Source: Tardiphaga sp.
GTDB taxonomy: Bacteria; Pseudomonadota; Alphaproteobacteria; Rhizobiales; Xanthobacteraceae
DNA length: 17,234 bases
Direction of reading: 5' to 3'
Assembly (NCBI GenBank): GCA_014377915.1
Contig: JACMOT010000074.1
Span: 1-17,234, forward strand
The notes beneath the pieces were generated by a model. It was not told where the DNA came from. It searched no databases and saw nothing but the letters and a program-made list of their open reading frames with translations. Of the stretch, positions 6,475 to 14,156 are shown one piece after another. The stretch's first letter is position 1. Each line of letters begins with the position of its first letter. A program made the translations under genes and the position numbers.

Positions 6475-7764
6475 GTGAATTTGAAGTCTGGTAACGGCGG
6501 AAAGCAAGCGCAGGACGGCGCGCCTCTTTTGGGAAGGCGGTCACTGCTGAAATTATCTGGAGCACTCGCGGGCGGGCTGATTGCGGGAGGCGGCCGCGCC
6601 GTTGCCAAGGATGCTCCTCCGTCAGATAATCCGTGGACTCAATCGATTGGGCCGGGCGTCGTAGACCGCCCTTATGGCAAGCCGGCAGACGCTGAAAACG
6701 GCGTCATCAGACGAAACGTTCCATGGCTGACCGCCGGCACGGAATCGTCGATCAGCTTTTCGCCGCTGCAGGATCTCCACGGCATCATTACGCCCAACGG
6801 CCTTTTTTTCGAACGGTACCATTCAGGACGGCCTGACGTTGATGCGACGCAGCATCGTCTCATGATCCATGGGTTGGTTGACCGCCCCATCGTTTTGACG
6901 ATGAAAGATATCGAGCGATTTCCTTCCACTTCGCGCGTGCACTTCATCGAATGTCCCGCGAATGGCGGCATGGAATGGCGCGCGGCACAGCTGAATTCGT
7001 TGCAATTCACGCATGGCATGATCAGTTGTGCCGAATGGACCGGCGTCAAGCTATCGACACTGCTTGAGGAAGTCGGCCTTAAAAAGGAAGCAAAGTGGAT
7101 CATGGTAGAGGGCGCCGACGGCGCCCACATGAGCCGAAGCTTGCCGCTCGATAAGTGCCTTGACGATTGCATTGTGGTCTACGCGCAAAACGGCGAAGCG
7201 CTGCGGCCCGAACAGGGCTATCCGCTGCGGCTGGTCGTCCCCGGCTGGGAGGGCAATGTCAGCATCAAATGGCTTCGCCGGATCAAGGTCGGCGACAAGC
7301 CCTGGTATTCCCGCGAAGAGACGTCGAAATACACCGACCTCATGCCCGACGGTAAATCGCGCGGGTTCACCTGGCTGATCGACGCCAAGTCGGTGATCAC
7401 GTTCCCCTGCCCCGAGAAACCTCTCAGCGGACCCGGCCTCTACGAAATCCGGGGCCTTGCATGGACGGGTACCGGAAAGATCAAGGAAGTGCACGTTTCC
7501 GCGGACGGTGGCGCCAACTGGCAGCAGGCCGAACTGAAGGAACCGGTTCTGTCGAAAGCCCTGACGCGTTTTACGTTGCCATGGCGATGGGACGGCAAGC
7601 CGGCGCTTCTGGAATCGCGGGCCGTGGATGAAGCGGGCTTCGTTCAACCGACCATCGCTGAATTGAGAAAAGTCAGAGGCACCAATTCGGTATATCACAA
7701 CAACTCAATCCAGACATGGCAGGTCAAGTCGGACGGGAGCGTCTTCGATGTTCAGACTAGCTAG
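6475..7764 (+). CDS. soxC: SoxC, molybdenum subunit of sulfane dehydrogenase SoxCD
   Basis: The 429-aa protein begins at GTG 6475 after GGAGGAAGC. It has a twin-arginine signal (RRSLLKLSGALAGG from residue 21), so it folds with its molybdopterin cofactor before export to the periplasm. The sulfite-oxidase-type domain carries the expected molybdenum cysteine ligand Cys160 in HFIECPANGGMEW, followed by the C-terminal dimerisation domain. SoxC lacks haem and works with SoxD to remove six electrons from the sulfane sulfur of SoxY-bound thiosulfate. It is the first gene of the rightward sox operon, and its last 17 bases overlap soxD. Family length and motifs agree well. Confidence 0.96.
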   Translation: MNLKSGNGGKQAQDGAPLLGRRSLLKLSGALAGGLIAGGGRAVAKDAPPSDNPWTQSIGPGVVDRPYGKPADAENGVIRRNVPWLTAGTESSISFSPLQDLHGIITPNGLFFERYHSGRPDVDATQHRLMIHGLVDRPIVLTMKDIERFPSTSRVHFIECPANGGMEWRAAQLNSLQFTHGMISCAEWTGVKLSTLLEEVGLKKEAKWIMVEGADGAHMSRSLPLDKCLDDCIVVYAQNGEALRPEQGYPLRLVVPGWEGNVSIKWLRRIKVGDKPWYSREETSKYTDLMPDGKSRGFTWLIDAKSVITFPCPEKPLSGPGLYEIRGLAWTGTGKIKEVHVSADGGANWQQAELKEPVLSKALTRFTLPWRWDGKPALLESRAVDEAGFVQPTIAELRKVRGTNSVYHNNSIQTWQVKSDGSVFDVQTS

Positions 7765-8419
7765 AGCCTGCGGCGCGGCCGCGATCGTTCTGGGATTGAC
7801 CGTGGCAGCGGCCTCGGCCGCTGAAAAGCAGCCGTTCGGTTATGGAACGCCGGCAACCGCCGCACAGGTAGCGGGCTGGAACATCGACGCACGCGGTGAC
7901 GACGGCGAGGGACTCCCTGCGGGGAAGGGTGACATCGCGCACGGTACTGAGGTTTATGCCGACCAGTGCGCGGCATGTCATGGCACCTTTGGTGAAGGCG
8001 AGGGCCGTTATCCAAAACTTGCCGGCGGCGCTGGTTCATTGAAGGCCGACCGGCCTGAGCCAACAGTTGGAAGCTACTGGCCATTTGCGGTGACGCTGTG
8101 GGATTATATCAATCGCGCAATGCCGTTCCCGGCACCACATTCGCTATCGTCTGACGACGTCTACGCGCTGACGGCCTATATTCTCAATCTGAACAATATC
8201 GTGCCGGACGATTTTGTCGCCGACAAGACCAGCCTGCCAAAAGTGAAAATGCCCAATCACGACAGTTTCACGTGGACAGATCCGCGGCCGGATACCGCCA
8301 ACAAACCCTGCATGACGAAGTGCGCCGATCCGGGTAGCATCAGGATTGTCTCGACGGCCGAAGGGCAGAACCTGACGCCCCGGACGACAGGGACGCTCGA
8401 CGATATGCAGCCGAAATGA
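7748..8419 (+). CDS. soxD: SoxD, c-type cytochrome subunit of SoxCD (single-haem form)
   Basis: The 223-aa protein has a signal peptide (1-24, ending ASAAE) and one haem-binding motif, CAACH at 74-78, followed by GTFGEGEGRYPKLAGG; Met124 in NRAMPFP is a likely axial ligand. Paracoccus SoxD is about 380 aa with two haems; here the second cytochrome domain is absent and only a CMTKC pair remains at 188-192, which is not a haem site. It should pass electrons from the SoxC molybdenum centre to other cytochromes. The start ATG 7748 follows GGGAG by eight bases and lies inside the end of soxC, which argues for coupled translation and a 1:1 complex. Confidence 0.92.
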   Translation: MFRLARACGAAAIVLGLTVAAASAAEKQPFGYGTPATAAQVAGWNIDARGDDGEGLPAGKGDIAHGTEVYADQCAACHGTFGEGEGRYPKLAGGAGSLKADRPEPTVGSYWPFAVTLWDYINRAMPFPAPHSLSSDDVYALTAYILNLNNIVPDDFVADKTSLPKVKMPNHDSFTWTDPRPDTANKPCMTKCADPGSIRIVSTAEGQNLTPRTTGTLDDMQPK

Positions 8420-8439
8420 ACTGTCGCACGGAGAGGCGC

Positions 8440-8811
8440 ATGCAAAACGTCCGATCGATCGTCTGCGCGGCCATCGGTGGCGCATCGCTGCTTCTTGCAG
8501 TGTGCCTCAATGCGCAGGCGCAGTCGCCCAAGCCCGATGGAAACGTATTGGACGGTAAAACGCTCGCCTTTGACCGCGGCAAGGGCAATTGCCTATCTTG
8601 CCACGACATCAAGGGCGGCGATCTGCCGGGCACCATCGGTCCCCAGCTCAACGGCATGAAGGATCGCTTTCCGGATCGCAGCGAACTGATCCGGATCGTG
8701 ACCGACGAAACGAAACGTAATCCGCAGACGGTTATGCCGCCGTTCGGGCGCAACCTGATTCTCAACGACAAAGAAATTTCGGCGATCGTCGATTTCCTTT
8801 ATACGCTTTGA
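8440..8811 (+). CDS. soxX: SoxX, monohaem cytochrome c subunit of SoxAX
   Basis: The 123-aa protein has a signal peptide (about 1-28, ending AQAQ), haem motif CLSCH at 51-55 and the methionine ligand Met99 in TVMPPFG, the usual SoxX layout. With SoxA it forms the periplasmic cytochrome that oxidatively joins thiosulfate to SoxY. The start ATG 8440 is preferred because GGAG lies six bases upstream and the signal peptide then has normal length; an ATG at 8416 overlaps the soxD stop but has no good ribosome site. It lies 20 bp after soxD and ends just before the SoxY leader. Confidence 0.94.
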   Translation: MQNVRSIVCAAIGGASLLLAVCLNAQAQSPKPDGNVLDGKTLAFDRGKGNCLSCHDIKGGDLPGTIGPQLNGMKDRFPDRSELIRIVTDETKRNPQTVMPPFGRNLILNDKEISAIVDFLYTL

Positions 8812-8834
8812 CAAATACCTCAGGAGCAATCGGA

Positions 8835-9332
8835 ATGAACATTCCACATCACTCATATCATCACCCGTCGCGGCGACGGGTTCTGAATGGCTTTGCAATC
8901 GCAGGCCTGCTCGGCGTCGGTCTCAACACACTGCGTTCGATCGGCGCATTTGCCGCCGACGCCGCTGGATGGCCGGTCGAGGCGTTCAAGCAAAAGACCG
9001 AGGCCGATGCCCTGAAGTCGCTGTTCGGCAAGAGCGCGGAAGCCTCCGACAAGGTCAAGCTCGACGCTCCGGAGATTGCGGAAAATGGCGCAGTTGTGCC
9101 GATCAGCATCAGCACCTCGCTTCCCAACGTGACCTCGATCTCCGTGCTGGTGCATGAAAACCCTTACGCGCTGGCGGCGTCCTACAAAATTCCGGAAGGC
9201 ACGATTCCAGCGGTTTCCAACCGGCTGAAAATGGCCAAGACCAGCAATGTAGTGGCGATCGTCGAGTCCGATGGCAAGCTTTACAGCGCGTCCAAGGAAG
9301 TCAAAGTTACCGTTGGCGGTTGCGGCGGTTAA
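8835..9332 (+). CDS. soxY: SoxY, sulfur-carrier subunit
   Basis: The 165-aa protein starts at ATG 8835 with AGGAG eight bases upstream; an upstream TTG at 8808 is less likely. It has a twin-arginine signal (SRRRVLNGFAIAGLLG from residue 12), by which the SoxYZ pair is exported folded, and ends in VTVGGCGG. Cys163 on the glycine-rich swinging arm is the attachment site for all pathway intermediates. The residues around it are exactly as in functional SoxY. SoxZ follows 12 bp later. Confidence 0.97.
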   Translation: MNIPHHSYHHPSRRRVLNGFAIAGLLGVGLNTLRSIGAFAADAAGWPVEAFKQKTEADALKSLFGKSAEASDKVKLDAPEIAENGAVVPISISTSLPNVTSISVLVHENPYALAASYKIPEGTIPAVSNRLKMAKTSNVVAIVESDGKLYSASKEVKVTVGGCGG

Positions 9333-9344
9333 GGGGACAAAAAC

Positions 9345-9656
9345 ATGGCATCTTCAATTCGCGTACGCGCCATCGCCGGCGCAGACACCACGGAAGTTCA
9401 GGCGCTGATCCAGCATCCAATGGATTCGGGCTTCGTGAAGGACGCGCAGGGCGTTCTGATTCCGCCGCATCACATCGAAACGGTTCAGTTCGAGGCGGGC
9501 GGCAAGACCGTGTTCACAGTGCTCTGGGGACCTGCGGTCTCGAAGGACCCTTTCGTCAAATTTAGCTTCAAGGGTGCGAAGAAGGGTGATGATCTCAAGA
9601 TCACCTGGGTCGACAACAAAGGTGCGACCGATACGACGACTGCAAAGATCCAGTAG
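9345..9656 (+). CDS. soxZ: SoxZ, partner of SoxY
   Basis: The 103-aa beta-sandwich protein has the typical SoxZ pattern: IRVRAIAGADTTEVQALIQHPMDSG at the start and DDLKITWVDNKGATDT near the end. It has no signal peptide and no cysteine, as expected for a protein carried to the periplasm with Tat-exported SoxY. It holds SoxY and presents its C-terminal arm to SoxAX, SoxB and SoxCD. ATG 9345 follows AAGGGG. Confidence 0.97.
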   Translation: MASSIRVRAIAGADTTEVQALIQHPMDSGFVKDAQGVLIPPHHIETVQFEAGGKTVFTVLWGPAVSKDPFVKFSFKGAKKGDDLKITWVDNKGATDTTTAKIQ

Positions 9657-9685
9657 CCGCGTCGAACATAAGGGAGGAAAACAGG

Positions 9686-10531
9686 ATGGCGCGTAAGCTC
9701 GCATGCCTTGTGACGGTGATGAGCCTTCTCGGCGCCCCGTCGTCGTGGGCCGTTGAAGCGCCATCTCCGGATAAGGATTTCAAGGCGTTTCGGGAATATT
9801 TCACCAAAAAGTTTCCAAAAGTCGCCCTTGATGACTTCGTCAATGGTCCCTATTCGATGAACGAGGATATGCGGAAGCAGTGGGTCGAGAAAGAGGACTT
9901 CCCGCCCTACGATTTCGCGCTCGATCGGGGCAAGGAGCTGTTTGAGGCGCCATTCAAGAATGGAAAGACCTTTGCAGACTGCTTCCCGGACAAGGGAATC
10001 GGCATTCGCCAGAACTATCCGTATTTCGATGAAAAAGCCGACGAAGTCGTCACATTAGAGTCGGCCGTGAATGGCTGTCTCGCGCAAAATGGCGAGAAAC
10101 CCTATTCGTACGTCAAAGACGATATGGCTGCCGTAACGGCCTATATGGCATACACATCGCGCGGCAAACCGTTTGACATCAAGATGCCGAGCACCCCGCA
10201 CGCTCTCGCAGCTTATGAAGACGGAAAGCAGTATTTCTACCAGCGCCGTGGTCAACTGAATTTTTCCTGCGCAAGCTGCCATGTGCAAAGTCCCGGCGAG
10301 CGAATCCGCGCCGAAGTGCTGGCACCGGCGCTCGGCATTCTCAATGCGATGCCGATCTATCGGTCGGAGTGGGGCGGAATGGGCACCACCAGCCGAAGGT
10401 TGACGTCCTGCAACAGCCAGGTGCGCGCGACGCCGCTGGAGCCCAACGACCCCACCTACCGCAATCTCGAGTACTACCTGTCTTACATGAGCAATGGCCT
10501 GCCTATATCCGGTCCGGGCGCTCGCCCCTAG
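9686..10531 (+). CDS. soxA: SoxA, cytochrome subunit of SoxAX (single-haem form)
   Basis: The 281-aa protein has a signal peptide (1-22, ending SSWAVE) and one haem motif, CASCH at 195-199, with the conserved ligand Cys242 in RRLTSCNSQVRA, which is modified to a persulfide in characterised SoxA. In the N-terminal domain the haem motif of dihaem SoxA is missing; Cys99 and Cys131 remain and probably form a disulfide. This is the form found with a separate SoxK subunit, which indeed follows. SoxAX catalyses the first step, formation of the SoxY-thiosulfonate. Start ATG 9686 follows GGGAGG. Confidence 0.94.
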   Translation: MARKLACLVTVMSLLGAPSSWAVEAPSPDKDFKAFREYFTKKFPKVALDDFVNGPYSMNEDMRKQWVEKEDFPPYDFALDRGKELFEAPFKNGKTFADCFPDKGIGIRQNYPYFDEKADEVVTLESAVNGCLAQNGEKPYSYVKDDMAAVTAYMAYTSRGKPFDIKMPSTPHALAAYEDGKQYFYQRRGQLNFSCASCHVQSPGERIRAEVLAPALGILNAMPIYRSEWGGMGTTSRRLTSCNSQVRATPLEPNDPTYRNLEYYLSYMSNGLPISGPGARP

Positions 10532-10541
10532 GAGGTCAAGA

Positions 10542-10856
10542 ATGCGCCGTCTTGCCAAGCTTGCGGTCTGTCCCGTCATCCTGAGTGCGCTGGTCTCTCC
10601 GGTTCGCGCGGCGCCGCCTGCCGACGACTTCAAGGCAGCTCTCGCTTCGGCGGAGGCTGCCAACAGGAAAGCCGGAGAACTTAAGAACCAATGGACGACG
10701 ACCGGCGCAGCGCTGTCTGCGGCAAAGAAAGCAGCCGACGGTGGCGATTACGCAACTGGCACTCAGCTGGCAATCGAAGCGGAAGCGCTGGCCAAAGCCT
10801 CGGTCACCCAGGTCGAGCGCGAACGCACGCTCTGGAAAGAATCCGAGCTTCACTGA
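10542..10856 (+). CDS. soxK: SoxK-like SoxAX-binding protein
   Basis: The 104-aa protein starts at ATG 10542 directly after an AGGAGG site; it has a signal peptide (about 1-24, ending VRAAP) and a mature part that is nearly all helical: DDFKAALASAEAANRKAGEL, NQWTTTGAALSAAKKAADGGDY and AIEAEALAKASV. The pattern of a short exported helical protein with EAANRKA and a W...TG..L segment, immediately after soxA, matches SoxK/SAXB, which binds SoxAX and raises its activity in Chlorobium and other organisms. No cysteine remains in the mature part. Confidence rests on pattern and position together. Confidence 0.82.
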   Translation: MRRLAKLAVCPVILSALVSPVRAAPPADDFKAALASAEAANRKAGELKNQWTTTGAALSAAKKAADGGDYATGTQLAIEAEALAKASVTQVERERTLWKESELH

Positions 10857-10879
10857 TCTATCGCTTCTGAAAGGTTGAG

Positions 10880-12628
10880 ATGTTGCTGCATCGACGGAAT
10901 TTCATGAAACTGGCAGTGGCGGCCCCCCCCATTGCTGGCTTCCCTCGCTTCGGTGCTGCAGCGGAAGGCACGTCAATTTACGACCTTGCACCGTTCGGAA
11001 ACGCGCGGCTGCTGCATATGACCGATACCCATGCGCAGTTGCTCCCGGTGCAGTTTCGTGAGCCGAGCGTCAATATCGGCGTCGGCGCGATGCGGGGACG
11101 GCCGCCGCACCTGGTCGGCGACCAGTTTCTAAAACAGTTCGGCATTGCGGCAGGCAGCGCCGAGGCTTACGCCTTCACCTTTCTCGACTTCGAGCAGCAG
11201 GCTGGTCGGTACGGCAGACTGGGCGGCTTCGCTCATCTCAAGACTCTGATCGATATGCTGCGCGCCTCGGCGCCGTCCGGACGTTCGTTGCTGGTCGATG
11301 GCGGCGACCTGTGGCAGGGCAGCGGTCTGACCAATCTCTCGAAGGGCGCCGATATGGTCGAAGCCGCGAATTTGCTCGGCATCTCGGCGATGACCGGGCA
11401 TTTCGAGTTCACTTACGGTGAAGACATCCTTCGAAAAAACCTTGGTAACTTCAAAGGCGAATTTCTGGCCCAAAATGTCTTCTTGACCGAGGAGGCTGCC
11501 TTCAACGATGCCAAGGCATTTGATCCGGCATCCGGACGGGTTTTCAAGCCTTACATCATCAACGAAATGGGCGGCTATCGCATCGCGATTGTCGGGCAGG
11601 CATTTCCCTATGTCCCGATTGCCCATCCAAAGCGCTTCGTGCCAGACTGGACGTTCGGAATTCGCGACGACGAATTGCAGAAGGTCGTCAACAAGCTGCG
11701 CGACGTGGAAAGAGTGGATGCCGTCGTGCTGCTGTCGCACAATGGCATGGATGTCGACCTCAAGCTGGCGAGCCGCGTGAGCGGCATCGATATTATTTTG
11801 GGCGGTCACACCCACGACGCGGTGCCGCAACCGGTCAGCGTCGCCAATGCCGGCGGGAGCACCCTGGTGTCAAACGCCGGTTCGAATGGCAAGTTCGTTG
11901 CCGTGATCGACCTCGATCTCAAGAAGGGGGGCGTCAAGGATCTGCGCTACCGGCTGCTTCCCGTGTTCAGCGACCGGTTGAAGGCCGACCCGGAGATGAA
12001 CGCCTTGATCGAGCGGGTCCGAGCGCCGCACGCCGGGATGCTCGATGAAAAATTGGCGACGGCAGATCGGCTGCTGTATCGCCGCAGCAACTTCAACGGC
12101 ACCATGGATCAGCTGATCTGCGATGCGCTGCGCCAGCAGCTCGACGCGGAAATTGCGCTGTCGCCCGGCTTCCGCTGGGGAACCAGCGTGCTCCCGGGGC
12201 AGCCCATCACCATGCAGGACATTCTTTCGGAAACCGCCATCACCTATCCTGAAGCTTATGTGCAGTCGATGACAGGCGAGCAGCTCAAGACGATCATGGA
12301 AGACGTCTGTGACAACCTATTCAATCTCGATCCCTACTATCAGCAGGGCGGCGACATGGTGAGGGTTGGCGGCATGTCGTACGCATGTGCCCCGAACGAA
12401 ACGATCGGAAAGCGGATCAGCGGCCTCAAACTTGCCGACGGCCGCGCCATTGAGACCGACAAATCCTATCGCGTCGCCGGTTGGGCGTCGGTCAACGGGC
12501 AAACCGGATCCCCGGTTTGGGAAACCGTCGCCGATTACCTGCGCGGCTCGAAGCGCACGGCGCCGACAAAGGAAAGCGGCGTCGAAATCGTCGGTGTTGA
12601 AGGCAACCCCGGGATTAAGGGGCCATGA
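10880..12628 (+). CDS. soxB: SoxB, dimanganese thiosulfohydrolase
   Basis: The 582-aa protein belongs to the 5'-nucleotidase-type metallophosphoesterases. Metal-site motifs are HMTDTHAQLLPVQFREPS (Asp49, His51), VDGGDLWQGSG (Asp143), the family-specific TGHFEFTYG, SHNGMDVDLKLA and GGHTHDAVPQ, followed by VSNAGSNGKF. The C-terminal domain is complete. It hydrolyses the terminal sulfone from SoxY-bound intermediates, releasing sulfate. The N-terminus HRRNFMKLAVAAPPIAGF is a twin-arginine signal. An unbroken run of eight C residues at 10923-10930 encodes the AlaProPro of this signal. Start ATG 10880 has a modest site (AAGG). The stop overlaps the next ATG (ATGA at 12625). Confidence 0.97.
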   Translation: MLLHRRNFMKLAVAAPPIAGFPRFGAAAEGTSIYDLAPFGNARLLHMTDTHAQLLPVQFREPSVNIGVGAMRGRPPHLVGDQFLKQFGIAAGSAEAYAFTFLDFEQQAGRYGRLGGFAHLKTLIDMLRASAPSGRSLLVDGGDLWQGSGLTNLSKGADMVEAANLLGISAMTGHFEFTYGEDILRKNLGNFKGEFLAQNVFLTEEAAFNDAKAFDPASGRVFKPYIINEMGGYRIAIVGQAFPYVPIAHPKRFVPDWTFGIRDDELQKVVNKLRDVERVDAVVLLSHNGMDVDLKLASRVSGIDIILGGHTHDAVPQPVSVANAGGSTLVSNAGSNGKFVAVIDLDLKKGGVKDLRYRLLPVFSDRLKADPEMNALIERVRAPHAGMLDEKLATADRLLYRRSNFNGTMDQLICDALRQQLDAEIALSPGFRWGTSVLPGQPITMQDILSETAITYPEAYVQSMTGEQLKTIMEDVCDNLFNLDPYYQQGGDMVRVGGMSYACAPNETIGKRISGLKLADGRAIETDKSYRVAGWASVNGQTGSPVWETVADYLRGSKRTAPTKESGVEIVGVEGNPGIKGP

Positions 12629-13104
12629 TGGAGGCTTTCCCTTTCGTTGCTCACCGTTTCATGGCCGTGCTTGGCCTTGCGGCCGCCATGCTCACGGGCC
12701 ACACAGCGAGCGCCCAGGTCGTTGCCGCGCCCGCGCCTGAAAAGGCGTTTGCGGATCATTATCTGGCGCTGCAGCTGTCCGACAACGATCCGAAGAAGCA
12801 GGCCATTATTATCAGCATCGCCTACAATATGCTCAAGGTTTACGGACCCGATCAGATCGCCATCGAGGTCGTCACATTTGGCCCAGGCATTGACTTGCTG
12901 AAAGCCGACAATGCGAACCGACAGCGAATAGACAGCCTGGTCGAACAGGGCGTGCGTTTCGACGTGTGCGGCAACACGCTGGATACCGTAGAGCGGGAAA
13001 CCGGCCAGCGACCTCAGCTCAATCCGAACGCCGTCGAAGTGGTCGCAGGCGTGGCAAAATTGCTTGAACTCGTCGAGAATAAATACACGATTGTCCGTCC
13101 CTGA
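12625..13104 (+). CDS. Exported DsrE-like protein 2
   Basis: The 159-aa protein has a signal peptide (about 1-30, ending TASAQ) and a DsrE-like domain: IISIAYNMLKVYGPDQIAIE, VVTFGPGIDLL near 82-92 and RFDVCGNTLDT with the only cysteine, Cys115. The FGPG loop and the strand-cysteine-N-T pattern are shared with the next gene and more distantly with the leftward copy. It overlaps the soxB stop, so it is translated with the Sox operon. A periplasmic one-cysteine DsrE-like protein made with SoxB may bind or relay sulfane sulfur; this is inferred, since characterised DsrE-type carriers are cytoplasmic. Start ATG 12625 follows AAGGGG; ATG 12628 is equivalent. Confidence 0.83.
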   Translation: MMEAFPFVAHRFMAVLGLAAAMLTGHTASAQVVAAPAPEKAFADHYLALQLSDNDPKKQAIIISIAYNMLKVYGPDQIAIEVVTFGPGIDLLKADNANRQRIDSLVEQGVRFDVCGNTLDTVERETGQRPQLNPNAVEVVAGVAKLLELVENKYTIVRP

Positions 13105-13117
13105 AAGGAGACACAAT

Positions 13118-13570
13118 ATGAATATCGTTTCAAAACTGCTTGCCGCTGGCGCGATTCTCGCAGCGACCCTGTCATCGAGCTTTGCGGCCGATGGCAAGTC
13201 GCATCGCGTAACGATCCAGGTCGATCAAAATGATCCCGCGGTAATGAACCTCGCCCTGAACAATGTCACCAACATCGTCGATCAGTACAAGGCGAAAGGT
13301 GAAGACGTTCAGGTCGAGCTGGTGGCCTACGGGCCGGGGCTGCACATGCTGCGTGACGACACGTCGCCGGTAAAAGACCGCCTGAAGCAGATTTCCGCGC
13401 TGAGCTTTCCATCGCAGATCAAGTTTTCGGCCTGCAACAATACCAAGCAAGGCATGGAGAAGGCTGAGGGACACCCGATCACGATCGTCTCGCAGGCAAG
13501 CCTGGTGCCGTCGGGAGCCGTGCGGCTGATGGAATTGCAGGAAGACGGCTGGAGCTACCTGAAGCCGTGA
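13118..13570 (+). CDS. Exported DsrE-like protein 3
   Basis: The 150-aa protein starts at ATG 13118 after AAAGGAG; a longer frame to 13064 overlaps the previous gene and lacks a ribosome site. It has a signal peptide (1-23, ending SSFAAD) and a DsrE-like domain: HRVTIQVDQNDP, NNVTNIVDQYKAKGEDVQVELVAYGPGLHML, and IKFSACNNTKQGM with the single mature cysteine, Cys106. The YGPGLHMLR stretch aligns with FGPGIDLLK of the preceding protein, so the two are tandem paralogues. The 13-bp gap and strong ribosome site suggest high expression. A sulfur-carrier function is inferred from family and position. Confidence 0.84.
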   Translation: MNIVSKLLAAGAILAATLSSSFAADGKSHRVTIQVDQNDPAVMNLALNNVTNIVDQYKAKGEDVQVELVAYGPGLHMLRDDTSPVKDRLKQISALSFPSQIKFSACNNTKQGMEKAEGHPITIVSQASLVPSGAVRLMELQEDGWSYLKP

Positions 13571-14082
13571 TGACATTGATGCACAGTCAGAGCGTGGCAA
13601 TAGCGACGCTCTGTTTCGTGGTCGGCTACGGCGTCGCGAGCGCTGCCGATGAGGCGACGGTCACCTACAAGTCGCTGGCGCCGGACCTCGCGCTGGAGGC
13701 CGCAAAAGCGGCGCTAGACCAATGCCGGAAGGACGGCTTCCAGGTATCGGTTGCCGTCGTTGACCGATTCGGCGAACCACAGGTGCTTTTGCGGGACCGC
13801 TTCGCCGGCCTGCCGGCTTCGCGCACTGCCACCGACAAGGCGTGGACTGCGCTCGGATTCCGCGCCAACACGGTGGATCTCTCGAAAGCGATCCAGAATG
13901 GCTCCATCGACGCCCGATTGGCCGCTTTGCCGCGCGTGACCATGCTCGGTGGGGCGCTGATCATCGAAGCCGGCGGCACGCTACTTGGTGCCATCGGGGT
14001 CTCCGGAGCGCCTGGAGGCGACAAGGACGAAAAGTGCGCGAGATCCGGCCTTGACGCCATCCGGGACAAGCTTGATTTCTAG
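13570..14082 (+). CDS. Exported HbpS/GlcG-like (DUF336) protein
   Basis: The 170-aa protein has a signal peptide (about 1-26, ending ASAAD) and a complete HbpS/GlcG-type domain: ALEAAKAALDQCRKDGFQVSV, VVDRFGEPQVLLRDRFAG, ASRTATDKAWTALGFR and the closing signature GAIGVSGAPGGDKDEKCA at about 140-157. HbpS members are extracytoplasmic haem-binding proteins, and some help sense redox stress; GlcG-like members are poorly understood. Its place as last gene of the sox operon points to a role with periplasmic cytochromes, in haem handling or protection, which is inferred. ATG 13570 overlaps the previous stop by one base; GTG 13567 is also possible. Cysteines occur at 52 and 156 of the mature region. 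Confidence 0.85.
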   Translation: MTLMHSQSVAIATLCFVVGYGVASAADEATVTYKSLAPDLALEAAKAALDQCRKDGFQVSVAVVDRFGEPQVLLRDRFAGLPASRTATDKAWTALGFRANTVDLSKAIQNGSIDARLAALPRVTMLGGALIIEAGGTLLGAIGVSGAPGGDKDEKCARSGLDAIRDKLDF

Positions 14083-14089
14083 ACCAGAC

Positions 14090-14109
14090 AAAAAGTGCCG
14101 CTCAGCGGC
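14090..14109 (-). terminator. Intrinsic terminator of the rhodanese transcript
   Basis: On the minus strand GCCGC, loop TGA, GCGGC is followed by AC and TTTTT (AAAAA at 14090-14094 on the plus strand), a compact hairpin with a T tract 47 bases after the rhodanese stop. A second hairpin, CGGCA-GCT-TGCCG at 14109-14121, abuts it. For the rightward sox transcript the same hairpins lie directly after the last gene but without a T tract. Confidence 0.7.
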
Positions 14110-14156
14110 GGCAGCTTGCCGATGCATTGTTCGCAATCGGGCTGAAGCGGTTCGGG

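Noticed and set aside
8416..8439. Upstream ATG of soxX overlapping the soxD stop
   Set aside because: It has no ribosome site and adds a charged segment before the signal peptide; ATG 8440 has a good site.
11129..11830. 233-codon minus-strand frame inside soxB, and similar long antisense frames at 7051-7698, 10055-10663 and 12535-13197
   Set aside because: They lie opposite well-supported sox and DsrE-like genes and show no family pattern; long antisense frames are expected in GC-rich coding DNA.
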